Shown here: piece by piece, positions 17,631 to 26,437 of the stretch
Layout: each line of letters starts with the position of its first letter
Position numbering within the stretch: position 1 is the first letter of the stretch
Notes under the pieces: model-generated
Told to the model about the DNA's origin: nothing
The model's database searches: none
Seen by the model: the letters and a program-made list of their open reading frames with translations, nothing else
Assembly (NCBI RefSeq): GCF_003665155.1
Contig: NZ_RCFQ01000012.1
Span: forward strand, 20,399-84,398
From: Mariprofundus sp. EBB-1
GTDB lineage: Bacteria; Pseudomonadota; Zetaproteobacteria; Mariprofundales; Mariprofundaceae
Length of the DNA stretch: 64,000 nt
Direction of reading: 5' to 3'
Position numbers and translations under genes: made by a program

Positions 17631-18112
17631 GCCCGGCCTTGCTGCGCCATCAAAGCACCCTTCAGCAAGCCATCCAACAGGTTGAAGCCTGGAAAGCTGA
17701 AGGTAAAAAAATCGTTTTTACCAATGGCTGTTTTGATCTGTTGCATCCCGGCCACATCGATTATCTGGAAAAAGCAGCCGAGCATGGTGATATTTTTATA
17801 ATCGGCCTTAACGATGATGATTCCATTCGCCGTTTAAAGGGTGAAACACGCCCGATCAATCCACTGTCAGATCGCGCCATCATGTTGGCGGCCCTGCGTG
17901 CGGTCGATCTGGTTGTACCGTTTTCTGAAGACACCCCCTTGAACCTGATCTCAGCACTCATGCCCGACACCCTGATTAAGGGCGGGGATTATCAACCCGA
18001 TGATATCGTTGGTGCTTCCGAAGTACGCAACAACGGTGGCGAGGTACTGGTCATCCCCTTCGTGGAGGGTTACTCCAGCTCAAATCTCATTCTGCGTATT
18101 CAGAACAGCTAA
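17627..18112 (+). CDS. rfaE2: D-glycero-beta-D-manno-heptose 1-phosphate adenylyltransferase (HldE C-terminal domain as separate protein)
   Basis: A 161-residue nucleotidyltransferase starting at GTG. The signature FTNGCFDLLHPGHIDYLEKA holds the HxGH site (HPGH near residue 44), and later GLNDDDSIRRLKGETRPINP, DRAIMLAALRAVD and LIKGGDYQPDDIVG are typical of RfaE domain II. It activates heptose 1-phosphate to ADP-heptose for LPS core. In E. coli this is fused to the kinase in HldE; here it is standalone. The kinase gene (rfaE1) is not in the window. Confidence 0.93.
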   Translation: MSPALLRHQSTLQQAIQQVEAWKAEGKKIVFTNGCFDLLHPGHIDYLEKAAEHGDIFIIGLNDDDSIRRLKGETRPINPLSDRAIMLAALRAVDLVVPFSEDTPLNLISALMPDTLIKGGDYQPDDIVGASEVRNNGGEVLVIPFVEGYSSSNLILRIQNS

Positions 18113-18116
18113 ACAG

Positions 18117-19058
18117 TTATATTCCGTCGGCGTACGTCACACAATCATTACCGGAAAATACCGGTGTGGTTAGATATTTTTCGCCACCATCAGGAAAAAT
18201 AGTCACGATTTCCCCAGCTTTACCTTCCGCCGCCAGTTTTTCAGCCACTTTCAATGCCGCCGCCAGAGAGCAGCCACAGGACTGACCACAAAGAATCCCC
18301 TCTTCAGAAGCCAAGCGCTGGGTAAAGCGATAAGCCACATCGGTATCAATACCAATCTTCTGATCATGTACGCTCGCATCATAAATACCCGGTACTATGC
18401 TGGACTCGATATGTTTCAGACCTTCAATACCATGAAAAGGAGAATCAGGTTCGGCCGCCACAATTTGGATATCGGCATTCATTTTTTTCAGATAACGGCC
18501 TGTACCTACCAATGTGCCGGAGGTGCCTAACGAAGCGATAAAGTGTGTCACTTTACCATCACTGTCACGCCAGATTTCAGGGCCAGTGGACTCTTCATGG
18601 GCACGAGGATTGGCCGGATTATTGTACTGATCCGGTTTAAAATAGAGCTCTGGATTGGCTTCATAGATTTTGCGTGCATCCATAATGGCACCATCAGAGC
18701 CTTCCAGAGGATCGGAGAGCACCAGATCAGCGCCGAAAGCACGGCAAATGCATTTACGCTCTTCTGATACATTACCCGGCATCACCAGACGGACCCGGAA
18801 CCCCATGGTGGCTCCAATCATCGCCATAGCGATGCCTGTATTACCGGATGTAGAATCAAGAATGGTTTTATCTTTACTCAACAACCCCTTCTTAAGGCCA
18901 TCTCTGATCATCCACAAAGCGGGACGATCTTTTACCGAGCCCCCCGGGTTACAACGCTCAAGTTTGGCGAAAATGCGGATATTATCCGGCAAATGACTGG
19001 TGATGTTTTGCAACTGCACCATGGGGGTATTACCGATTAAATCTAAAATTGCAGTCAC
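18117..19058 (-). CDS. cysM: Cysteine synthase, CysM-like PLP enzyme
   Basis: A 313-residue PLP-dependent enzyme of the cysteine synthase family. The PLP lysine lies in NPGGSVKDRPALWMI (near residue 40), the phosphate loop in SGNTGIAMA-type residues DSTSGNTGIAMAMIG, and GTSGTLVGTGRYL and CGQSCGCSLAAAL follow. It makes cysteine from O-acetylserine (or O-phosphoserine) and sulfide or thiosulfate. The start is taken as GTG at 19058 because AAGGTGAGA lies just upstream; the ATG at 19097 adds a charged, non-conserved stretch. It is convergent with rfaE2, with only four bases between stops. CysK versus CysM substrate choice is not decided. Confidence 0.88.
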   Translation of the reverse strand: MTAILDLIGNTPMVQLQNITSHLPDNIRIFAKLERCNPGGSVKDRPALWMIRDGLKKGLLSKDKTILDSTSGNTGIAMAMIGATMGFRVRLVMPGNVSEERKCICRAFGADLVLSDPLEGSDGAIMDARKIYEANPELYFKPDQYNNPANPRAHEESTGPEIWRDSDGKVTHFIASLGTSGTLVGTGRYLKKMNADIQIVAAEPDSPFHGIEGLKHIESSIVPGIYDASVHDQKIGIDTDVAYRFTQRLASEEGILCGQSCGCSLAAALKVAEKLAAEGKAGEIVTIFPDGGEKYLTTPVFSGNDCVTYADGI

Positions 19059-19128
19059 TACATTCTCACCTTTGTGCCTTTTCTTGATCTGCGCCATGCG
19101 CCTTTAAAAACGCGCCAATCATGGCAGA

Positions 19129-20058
19129 TCAAGGTCTCTTGCCAAGTACATCTAATATTTTATCTCTATCGGTATCGGAAAAAGGCCAGCTGTAGCGACC
19201 CGGTTCAGTTAAAAATGCGCGCAGCTTTTGTGGCTCTACGCCCAACTGGCGCAATCCTTTCAGCGTTGTGCTGCCATGCCGCTTGGCCAGCCTTTCACCG
19301 TCGATATCGCATAACAGGCCGTGATGCATATACACTGGTTCAGGCAGCTCCAACAAGCACTGCAACAGACGGTGAATGCCGGTACTCTCTCTCAAATCAT
19401 CACCACGAACGATATGCGTGATACCTTGCGCTGCATCATCAATAACAACCGCAAGATGATAACTAAAGCCAATATCTTTGCGCCCTATAATAATATCGTG
19501 ATCAATCGTATGCGCATGTCTCAGGCCTGACGAATCCAGCCAGCTCACATCATCACCAACCGCTTTTAATGCTCTCTCTACATTTAGCCGCCATGCAAAA
19601 GGTTCATCCTGCATACGCTGCGCTTGTTCATATATTGACCTGTCTCTGCATGTGCCAGGATATTCCACCAGCACATCTGCTGCATGTGGCGCAGATGCCA
19701 TACGTGCAGTCTCCTCCCGAATCTCTTTACGGGTACAGAAACAGGGGTAAATCACCTGCATCTCTCTAAGCTGTTCTATGGCCTGCATATAGGCCCCGGT
19801 ATGCTGGCTCTGATATTGAACCGGTTTACTCCATTCTAAACCCAACCAATGCAGATCTTCTATCAACGCATCCGTGTATATTGGTTTACAGCGGGTATGA
19901 TCAATATCTTCGATACGCAATAGCAACTCAGCATCATGTTGTTTGGCCCAAGCTGCGCAAAACAGCGCCGAATAGGCATTACCAACATGCAACAAGCCGG
20001 TGGGACTGGGCGCAAAGCGTGTGCGATAGTGCAATGAATCAGGCTGTTTTTGGTTCAA
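19129..20058 (-). CDS. gluQ: Glutamyl-Q tRNA(Asp) synthetase
   Basis: A 309-residue truncated glutamyl-tRNA synthetase that attaches glutamate to queuosine-34 of tRNA-Asp. Class I signatures: RFAPSPTGLLHVGNAYSAL (HIGH-like HVGN near residue 25), LLRIEDIDHTR, the Zn-binding PCFCTRKEI with YPGTCRDRSI, and the KMSKS-equivalent ERLAKRHG. There is no anticodon-binding domain, which separates it from GltX. Its start overlaps the end of the upstream antiporter gene by 20 bases. queF in the same window shows that the queuosine precursor pathway is present. Confidence 0.93.
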   Translation of the reverse strand: MNQKQPDSLHYRTRFAPSPTGLLHVGNAYSALFCAAWAKQHDAELLLRIEDIDHTRCKPIYTDALIEDLHWLGLEWSKPVQYQSQHTGAYMQAIEQLREMQVIYPCFCTRKEIREETARMASAPHAADVLVEYPGTCRDRSIYEQAQRMQDEPFAWRLNVERALKAVGDDVSWLDSSGLRHAHTIDHDIIIGRKDIGFSYHLAVVIDDAAQGITHIVRGDDLRESTGIHRLLQCLLELPEPVYMHHGLLCDIDGERLAKRHGSTTLKGLRQLGVEPQKLRAFLTEPGRYSWPFSDTDRDKILDVLGKRP

Positions 20059-21898
20059 TTTGGCGTGACGATGGAGGTAAAATCAACGGCTGATTTTCCT
20101 TATTCCGCTCAGGCCGCATCAGCATTTTTATTTCATCACCTGCTTCAAAAGCAAGCGCATCATGCGGCACCAGAGTCAGCCCTTCCCGAACGATAGCCAT
20201 CGGCTGTATGCCATGCTGAATACGGCAATCGGCCATACGCATACCAATCAGCGGTGAATCAGGCTCAATATAACGCGATTCATAGGTCAAGCGTTTGCGA
20301 TAAGCCTGATCGTTCCAATAGGTATAATTATACGGTTTGGCAAACAAACGATGGGCTTGCAACTGATGAATCATGCTGGCGTGTTTTACTTCATCCTCTT
20401 CCTGCAACGCGATATATATCTCAGGGATATGGAACTGTTCATTCGCCAATCGTGCAATCAACAGATTGTGATCCGATGAACCCGTCATCACCAGAGCACA
20501 ACCAATCTCTTCGGCGTGACATATCTCCCAATACAGTGGGTCAAGCGCATTACCACACACTGCATCGTAACCTGAACGTTTTAGACCACCAATGACTTCA
20601 GCATTCAAGTCCAAAAATCTGACTTCTCGATCTTCACCCAGCGCCCTACCAAGCTCTGCACCAATTTGCCCGCCACCGATAATCAACACCGAGCGTTCAT
20701 CGCCACCTTGAATCTGCAACGCTTTCTTCAAACGCGCTGCAAACAGACTATAACCAAGCACAGATACAATAATGACGATATATACCATTGCCAGCAGCAT
20801 CTCAGCCTGAGAATCACCATTTTCTTGCAGGATAAGCACAAAAAGAGAGGTAATTGCAGCCGCCACCACACCACGTGGCGCCATACCTGCCAAATACATA
20901 GACTCATTCATGGTCAAACGACTACCTAAGGTCGATAAAAAGACAATCATCGGCCGCACAATCACTGCCAGGATCACGCACAACAACAAGCCCTGCCACA
21001 AGTATGCATACATTACCGACAAATCCATTTGACCTGCCAACAACACAAACAACACGGATATCAGCAGCATCGACAGACTGCCTTTGAAATGTTTAAGGCG
21101 CTGGATATCATGCACTTCCATGCGTTGCAGCGTTGCTCCCATCATTAACATTGCCAACAGACCAGCCTGTTCACTGATCGAATCTGCGACAAGAAACAGT
21201 CCCCATGCCGAACTCAGCGTTAAAACCGTTCGTATTTCGAAATCTTTGGCCCAATGTGTCCCTAGTAACCAACCCAACAAACGCCCACCAGCTAACCCAA
21301 CAGCTGCGCCAACACCCACTTTATACAACATATCCAGAGCCACAGTCGATGCAGACATATTGAGTGTCATGGCAACCTGAAGCATCACAATTGCCAATAT
21401 CGCCCCGATCACATCGATCAACATGGCTTCAGCTGTTAATATATGACTGATATTGCGACCCAATCGCATTTGACGAACTATTGGCATAATGACCGTAGGG
21501 CCACCCACCGAAACCAGCGCACCAAACAGCAAAGCCAGCTGCCATTCCATGCCTACAATGTAATGCGCCGCAGCACCGCCTATTAACATGGTCAATAATG
21601 GCCCGATCAATACCAGCTTACCTACCACCCAGCCGTTTTCACGCAGCGCCTTGAGATTAAGGTTTAATCCACCCTCAAAAAGAATAATTGCCAGGCCAAG
21701 CTCAATAAGTGTGTGCAGTGCCGGGCCAATGGTTTCTACATGCAGGGCATGCAGGCCAAATGGGCCCAACGCCATGCCTGCAACGAGCCACAACAGAATA
21801 GGAGGAAACCGAAAACGGTACGCCAGCATCTGTGCTGTTGTGGCAATCACAACCGCAACAACAAATGTCGTAGTGGGGGTTACAGTTTCTGGAAACAT
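20039..21898 (-). CDS. Cation:proton antiporter (CPA1/NhaP type) with C-terminal RCK (TrkA-N/TrkA-C) domains
   Basis: A 619-residue protein. About 400 N-terminal residues form 12-13 hydrophobic spans with ILLWLVAGMALGPFGLHAL, LIELGLAIILFEGGLNLNL and TAEAMLIDVIGAILAIV, the exchanger core. A TrkA-N Rossmann domain follows (about 400-520) with VLIIGGGQIGAELGRALGED, and then a TrkA-C domain (about 535-605, SPLIGMRMADCRIQHGI). RCK domains gate transport through nucleotides, so this is probably K+ or Na+ efflux against protons. The ATG at 21898 is preferred over the TTG two codons upstream. The 3' end overlaps gluQ. Confidence 0.88.
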   Translation of the reverse strand: MFPETVTPTTTFVVAVVIATTAQMLAYRFRFPPILLWLVAGMALGPFGLHALHVETIGPALHTLIELGLAIILFEGGLNLNLKALRENGWVVGKLVLIGPLLTMLIGGAAAHYIVGMEWQLALLFGALVSVGGPTVIMPIVRQMRLGRNISHILTAEAMLIDVIGAILAIVMLQVAMTLNMSASTVALDMLYKVGVGAAVGLAGGRLLGWLLGTHWAKDFEIRTVLTLSSAWGLFLVADSISEQAGLLAMLMMGATLQRMEVHDIQRLKHFKGSLSMLLISVLFVLLAGQMDLSVMYAYLWQGLLLCVILAVIVRPMIVFLSTLGSRLTMNESMYLAGMAPRGVVAAAITSLFVLILQENGDSQAEMLLAMVYIVIIVSVLGYSLFAARLKKALQIQGGDERSVLIIGGGQIGAELGRALGEDREVRFLDLNAEVIGGLKRSGYDAVCGNALDPLYWEICHAEEIGCALVMTGSSDHNLLIARLANEQFHIPEIYIALQEEDEVKHASMIHQLQAHRLFAKPYNYTYWNDQAYRKRLTYESRYIEPDSPLIGMRMADCRIQHGIQPMAIVREGLTLVPHDALAFEAGDEIKMLMRPERNKENQPLILPPSSRQIEPKTA

Positions 21899-22296
21899 CG
21901 CCAATGAAGCTGACGTTATGAAGTCAGGTCGGCAAGCAGCCTGTTAGCAACAACAATTAACATATTATATATTAATAGTTTATAAACATAACACTTGCTG
22001 TGCTTTCTCTTCAAAAGGTCCAGGAAAGATGGATTCTACAAGAAATTGACCATACACCACATCAGATAGTGCTTCTGTCATATAATGTTCACGATATTCC
22101 GTCGTTTAAATCGCACAAACAGCGGATTGATTGCTTCTCCAGCTGGGTAGATATTGTACAGTGTACTCAAGGGAAAGTGACCTGAAATAGCAAACGTAGC
22201 AGCCATAGTTGCCTATTGCACAACATGCGTCCCAGCTGATGACATGCTATGGTTCCGCCAACTTTACAAAAGCATATGGCAGAACAGGTGAATTCA
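21899..22296. other. Intergenic region between antiporter and gpmI (no confident gene)
   Basis: About 400 bases between divergent genes. An open frame of 61 codons from a GTG at 22000 on the plus strand has no ribosome site and no recognisable domain. AT-rich sequence near 21960-21990 may hold promoters for the antiporter gene. No tRNA, repeat or strong hairpin was recognised. Confidence 0.4.
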
Positions 22297-23928
22297 ATGA
22301 AAGCAAACAGACATTTCAGCAAACCCGATGGGAGTAAGCGCCCGGTACTACTCATTGTAATGGATGGCTGGGGCATGGGCACAGGTGGCCCGGAAGATGC
22401 CATTGCACAAGCCAAAACACCTGTATTTGATCGATTAATGCAAGATTATCCGAACACCCGCTTGATGACGCATGGCTCCTATGTAGGCCTGCCTTCAAAC
22501 AAAGATATGGGAGGCTCGGAAGTAGGACATCTGACCATGGGTGCTGGCATGGTGCTGGATCAGGGTCCAACCCGTATCAACAAAGCCATTGCAGATGGCT
22601 CCTTTTTTGAATCCAAAGCACTGCAGAAGATAATGAAGAATATCGAAAGTAGCGGTACGCTACACCTGCTTGGCCTGCTATCTGATGGAAACATTCACTC
22701 TCATATCGATCATTTCACCACATTGATTGCACACGCGTTTAAACGTGGTGTAAAAAAGTTGCGCATCCATGCCCTGCTTGACGGACGCGATGTAGGTATT
22801 CAGTCGGCTGAGCAATTTGTCTCTGTACTGGAAGATCAATTCACAACGATCAATCAACATGATGGTTTTGATTTCGCTTTTGCCTCTGGTGCCGGCCGTG
22901 AACGCTTGATCATGGATCGTGATAACAACTGGCCTAAAGTCGAAGCGGGCTGGAATTTAATGGTGCATGGTAAAGCAGAGTTCCGTTTCACATCAATGCA
23001 GGCTGCGATTGACCAGTTCAGATCAGAGCAACCGGATCTGATCGATCAGGACATGCCAGGATTTGTCATCGTTGATGAAGAGGATAAAGCTATCGGTTCA
23101 ATCAATGATGGCGATGCTGTCATCATGATGAACTTTAGAGGTGACCGTGCTATTGAAATCACCGAAGCGTTTGAACTGAATGATTTTGATGGCTTTGATC
23201 GCGGCATACGGCCTAACATCACTTACGCAGGCATGATGGTTTATGATGAAGATAGAGACCTTCCCAGCTTGCAAATTATGGGCCCTACCAAAGTAGATAA
23301 CCCGTTTGGTAAACGTATTCTTGCACTTGGCATTAAACAGTTCCGCCTGACCGAAACACAAAAATATCCACATGTGACCTTCTTTTTTAATGGTGGCTAC
23401 CGTAAACCACTGGATGCCTCCATGGAAGATTATATCCTGATCGATTCGGATAAAAACGTATCCTTTGCTGATGCACCGCAGATGAAAGCTGCAGACATTG
23501 CCGACAAAGCCGTGCAACTGATAGAAAGTGGCGAATATGGCTTTGGGCTGATCAACTTTGCCAATGCCGATATGGTGGGGCATTGTGGAAAAATGGGGCC
23601 TGCCATACAAGCGATTGAAACCGTAGATACGTCTGTTGGACGTATTGTTACCGCTCTGCAAAAAGCAGGCGGCTGCGCGCTTATCACCGCCGACCATGGC
23701 AATGCCGAAGAGATGTTGGTGTTTAAAGCAAATGGTGACTCCGAAGCCTGTACCAAACACTCCACGAATCCGGTTCCCTGTATTCTGTTTGACTCCGCCT
23801 ACGATGGCTCCTACCAACTTAGAAAAGGTAATATCACACATGGGCTATCGCATCTGGCCGCAACACTTTTTGAAATCATGGGCTATGATGTTCCGGATGA
23901 TCTGGATCCTTCATTGATCTCATATTAA
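22297..23928 (+). CDS. gpmI: 2,3-bisphosphoglycerate-independent phosphoglycerate mutase
   Basis: A 543-residue Mn2+-dependent enzyme interconverting 3- and 2-phosphoglycerate. The alkaline-phosphatase-fold metal site starts in LLIVMDGWGMG, the phosphoserine region is GGSEVGHLTMGAG (near residue 75), and later motifs are LLGLLSDGNIHSHIDH, ALLDGRDVG, INFANADMVGHCG and ALITADHGNAEEM. The start at 22297 is supported by AGGTGA eight bases upstream and puts the metal motif at the usual distance; two earlier in-frame ATGs exist. It is about 30 residues longer than E. coli GpmM, mostly at the N-terminus and in loops. It appears to be a single-gene unit. Confidence 0.95.
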   Translation: MKANRHFSKPDGSKRPVLLIVMDGWGMGTGGPEDAIAQAKTPVFDRLMQDYPNTRLMTHGSYVGLPSNKDMGGSEVGHLTMGAGMVLDQGPTRINKAIADGSFFESKALQKIMKNIESSGTLHLLGLLSDGNIHSHIDHFTTLIAHAFKRGVKKLRIHALLDGRDVGIQSAEQFVSVLEDQFTTINQHDGFDFAFASGAGRERLIMDRDNNWPKVEAGWNLMVHGKAEFRFTSMQAAIDQFRSEQPDLIDQDMPGFVIVDEEDKAIGSINDGDAVIMMNFRGDRAIEITEAFELNDFDGFDRGIRPNITYAGMMVYDEDRDLPSLQIMGPTKVDNPFGKRILALGIKQFRLTETQKYPHVTFFFNGGYRKPLDASMEDYILIDSDKNVSFADAPQMKAADIADKAVQLIESGEYGFGLINFANADMVGHCGKMGPAIQAIETVDTSVGRIVTALQKAGGCALITADHGNAEEMLVFKANGDSEACTKHSTNPVPCILFDSAYDGSYQLRKGNITHGLSHLAATLFEIMGYDVPDDLDPSLISY

Positions 23929-23960
23929 TCTCAGGTTGATCTCAGGTTGATCTCAGGTTG
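23928..23960 (+). repeat. Three tandem copies of an 11-bp repeat
   Basis: The unit ATCTCAGGTTG occurs three times without gaps, starting on the last base of the gpmI stop codon, and is followed by a partial fourth (ATCTGATCAG). It is likely slippage-prone and of no obvious coding value. Confidence 0.85.
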
Positions 23961-24127
23961 ATCTGATCAGAATGTTGCTATTGGCGTAACTATTCCCCGC
24001 TGATGAAGCCTTTACGCTTGCCTCATCTATTTGATCCGGCAACTATTCAGCAGTAAGCTGATCTCTTCATAGATAGTTTCCAATAATAAAGAGCTATCTG
24101 AATTGATCACGCAACAGGAGTCGCCTT

Positions 24128-24829
24128 ATGGAACAGCTCGATCAAATTGCCGGCATACTCGCGCTAACCATGGGAGCGGCATGGGCTAGCGGCATCAATC
24201 TCTATGCCGCTATTCTGATGCTCGGCCTGATGGGCACAACGGGCAATATTGATTTGCCTCCAGGCTTGGAAATACTCACCGATCCGATGGTGCTAATGGC
24301 TGCCGGAGTAATGTATGCGGTTGAGTTTTTCGCAGATAAAATCCCCGGCGTAGATACTGGCTGGGACTCCATTCACACATTCATCCGTATTCCTGCCGGT
24401 GCCATGTTAGCAGCCGGTGCTGTCGGTGATGTGACCCCTGCTCTTAATCTGGCCGCAGGCATTATGGGAGGCGGTTTAGCCGCCGCCACGCATGCCACCA
24501 AAGCCGGTTCCCGCGCACTGATCAATACGTCGCCGGAACCGTTCAGTAACTGGACGGCATCTATCACTGAAGATGTGGCTGTGATTGGCGGTTTGTGGAC
24601 CGCATTGAATCATCCGACCCTGTTTCTTGCATTGATGTTCGTGTTCATTGTCCTGATGATTTGGCTATTACCTAAATTATGGCGCGCACTTAAAACAGTC
24701 TTCAGAAAAATCCGCGGTTTTTTCGGTGCCAAAGAAGATCCTGCTGCCAGCCCCTCTCCTGCACCGCCATTAGAAACGACAGTAGACAAGCCATCTGAAC
24801 ATCAACCGGCCCCGCCCGATAAAACGTAA
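24128..24829 (+). CDS. DUF4126 domain-containing membrane protein
   Basis: A 233-residue protein with several hydrophobic segments. The family pattern is seen in TMGAAWASGINLYAAILMLG, MYAVEFFADKIPGVDTGWDS (which suggests a helix pair with acidic residues), HTFIRIPAGAMLAAGAVG and GLAAATHATKAGSRALINTSPEP split over residues 118-142. The tail after residue 200 is Pro/Ala-rich and probably disordered. CAGGAG precedes the ATG. The role of DUF4126 is unknown. It has no close partner gene. Confidence 0.85.
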   Translation: MEQLDQIAGILALTMGAAWASGINLYAAILMLGLMGTTGNIDLPPGLEILTDPMVLMAAGVMYAVEFFADKIPGVDTGWDSIHTFIRIPAGAMLAAGAVGDVTPALNLAAGIMGGGLAAATHATKAGSRALINTSPEPFSNWTASITEDVAVIGGLWTALNHPTLFLALMFVFIVLMIWLLPKLWRALKTVFRKIRGFFGAKEDPAASPSPAPPLETTVDKPSEHQPAPPDKT

Positions 24830-24902
24830 ACGCGCTACTCTCGCTCAGAAGGCATCCTTCCTATGAATCGCTGATTTATCAACGTTCCTGAGCAGACCCT
24901 AA

Positions 24903-25697
24903 TCAGCGTTTACCCTGTTCCTCGGCCATATCACTTGCCATTGTTTCACCAATTTCAGCCGTTTCCGATCTGTTTAAACCTTCATACTCTGGCCATGATT
25001 TTGAGAAATCCTCTGTAATACCAACATGTGCAGGCTTCTCTTGAGCTTGTACGGGAGGAGCTTTTGATTCAATAATTTTTATCTCTGCTGGTTCAAGCTT
25101 TACCGGCTTAACGCCTGTTGGCTGCGCATGGGTCAATACAGCGGGACGTTTCGCTGGATTCACCGGGGCATACTGTTTTGCTGGCTGAAGCGCCAACGGC
25201 TCAGCAAATGTTTCAATCTGCAGTGGCTGTTTCTTAGCTGCAGCCGGCGCTGGTACCGGAGCCTTTTCTATTGTTGTTTTTGCGATTTTTTCTTTGTTTT
25301 TTTGTTGTGGTGAGATCGGCTTATGATCAGTCCAGAATGATGATATCTGTTTTTTTCTAGCCTGCTCAGAGAGGCTATGTTCCAAATTTTGTAGCTTATA
25401 ACGGGCGGCCAGATGACCTTGCTGAGATGCTGCTGTAAGCCAGCGGCTAGCCTTTTGGAAGTCTCTTTGCACGCCATTGCCTTTTGCATACATCATGCCC
25501 AATACAAATTGCGCCTGCTCATTCTCTGCCTGAGCTGCCGCCTTACACAGAGGCAATGCTCTGGCATAGGATTTCATATAATATGATTGTAAACACTCCT
25601 GAGCATCAACCGCAGCAACAGCATTGATGCTACTCACAACAAGTATCCCCAAACTGGCAATTACAGATAGAAATATGTTACCGATAGTGCGATTCAC
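24903..25697 (-). CDS. Exported Sel1-repeat protein
   Basis: A 264-residue protein with a signal peptide (about 1-29, cleaved after AVAA). At least one clear Sel1-like repeat is visible (about 60-100: AQFVLGMMYAKGNGVQRDF and ASRWLTAASQQGHLAARY), with a preceding TPR-like helix pair holding two Cys. The rest (about 110-264) is Pro/Ala/Lys-rich low complexity. Sel1 repeats mediate protein binding. Its start overlaps the stop of the exported histidine phosphatase by four bases, so the two probably act together in the periplasm; the partner is not known. Confidence 0.75.
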   Translation of the reverse strand: MNRTIGNIFLSVIASLGILVVSSINAVAAVDAQECLQSYYMKSYARALPLCKAAAQAENEQAQFVLGMMYAKGNGVQRDFQKASRWLTAASQQGHLAARYKLQNLEHSLSEQARKKQISSFWTDHKPISPQQKNKEKIAKTTIEKAPVPAPAAAKKQPLQIETFAEPLALQPAKQYAPVNPAKRPAVLTHAQPTGVKPVKLEPAEIKIIESKAPPVQAQEKPAHVGITEDFSKSWPEYEGLNRSETAEIGETMASDMAEEQGKR

Positions 25698-26386
25698 TGG
25701 TTTATATCAAGCAGATGATAACTACCATCGTCTTTTTCAATCAGGTGGGATATTTTTCCATTAGATAGTTTATAGCGCCCATCCGGCTCCAGCTTCTGCA
25801 ATGTTTCCATCAGGCGCGAACCAATATGATAATGCGAAACAATCAGGATGCGCTTTCCAGTGCCTGCAAAACGTTTACGGATAAGCTGTACGGCCTTAAA
25901 CATCTGCAACAAACCATCACCATAATTTTTTGCCGCAAATCTCCGCTGGGCCTGATCATCAGGAAACATGAAATAGCGCCTCATCTTCGGCTCAAGACGA
26001 ATAGTGTCTCCCCGCTGTAAATTGAATGATGATAAACGGCTTGTTTTCGTCTGCCAGCAACACTCCTCTAATTCCGGCCATACCTCAGCCTTCAAATTGT
26101 GTTTTTTTAAATAAGGAAAAATGGTGTTTAGAGTGCGATATTTGGGACTGACGATAATATAATCAAAACGTAACGCATCAAGCTTCTGCGTTAAATCAGC
26201 CACCTGTTTTAGCCCTTTTTCTGAAAATGTACGATCATTTTCATGCGTATGGTGATGGGTTACATTGCCCACGGTTTCACCATGCCGTGCAAAATAAATC
26301 TCTGTTGCAGGAGCCGCATATGCCGAAGCTGTTATTACAAAAAATGCACAACAAAGCGTCGCCAACAATACCTTCATCTTTTTCAT
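25694..26386 (-). CDS. Exported histidine phosphatase family protein
   Basis: A 230-residue protein with signal peptide (about 1-24, ending SAYAA) and a phosphoglycerate-mutase-like domain. The catalytic motif is IYFARHGETVGN with the nucleophile His near 35. A His-rich run THHHTHEN follows immediately, and the second catalytic His is in LIVSHYHIGSRL near 187. Periplasmic members include phytase-, acid-phosphatase- and heptose-phosphatase-like enzymes (Ais/PmrG); the substrate cannot be read here. Two ATGs (26386 and 26377) are equally plausible. It overlaps the Sel1 gene downstream. Confidence 0.8.
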   Translation of the reverse strand: MKKMKVLLATLCCAFFVITASAYAAPATEIYFARHGETVGNVTHHHTHENDRTFSEKGLKQVADLTQKLDALRFDYIIVSPKYRTLNTIFPYLKKHNLKAEVWPELEECCWQTKTSRLSSFNLQRGDTIRLEPKMRRYFMFPDDQAQRRFAAKNYGDGLLQMFKAVQLIRKRFAGTGKRILIVSHYHIGSRLMETLQKLEPDGRYKLSNGKISHLIEKDDGSYHLLDINQ

Positions 26387-26437
26387 ATGCTTAGCTTAGC
26401 AGTTTTACTGCTGTAAAGTGAAAGGAAAATATTCCTA

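Noticed and set aside
22000..22185. A 61-codon open frame from GTG upstream of gpmI
   Set aside because: No ribosome site, no recognisable domain and low-quality start; treated as non-coding.
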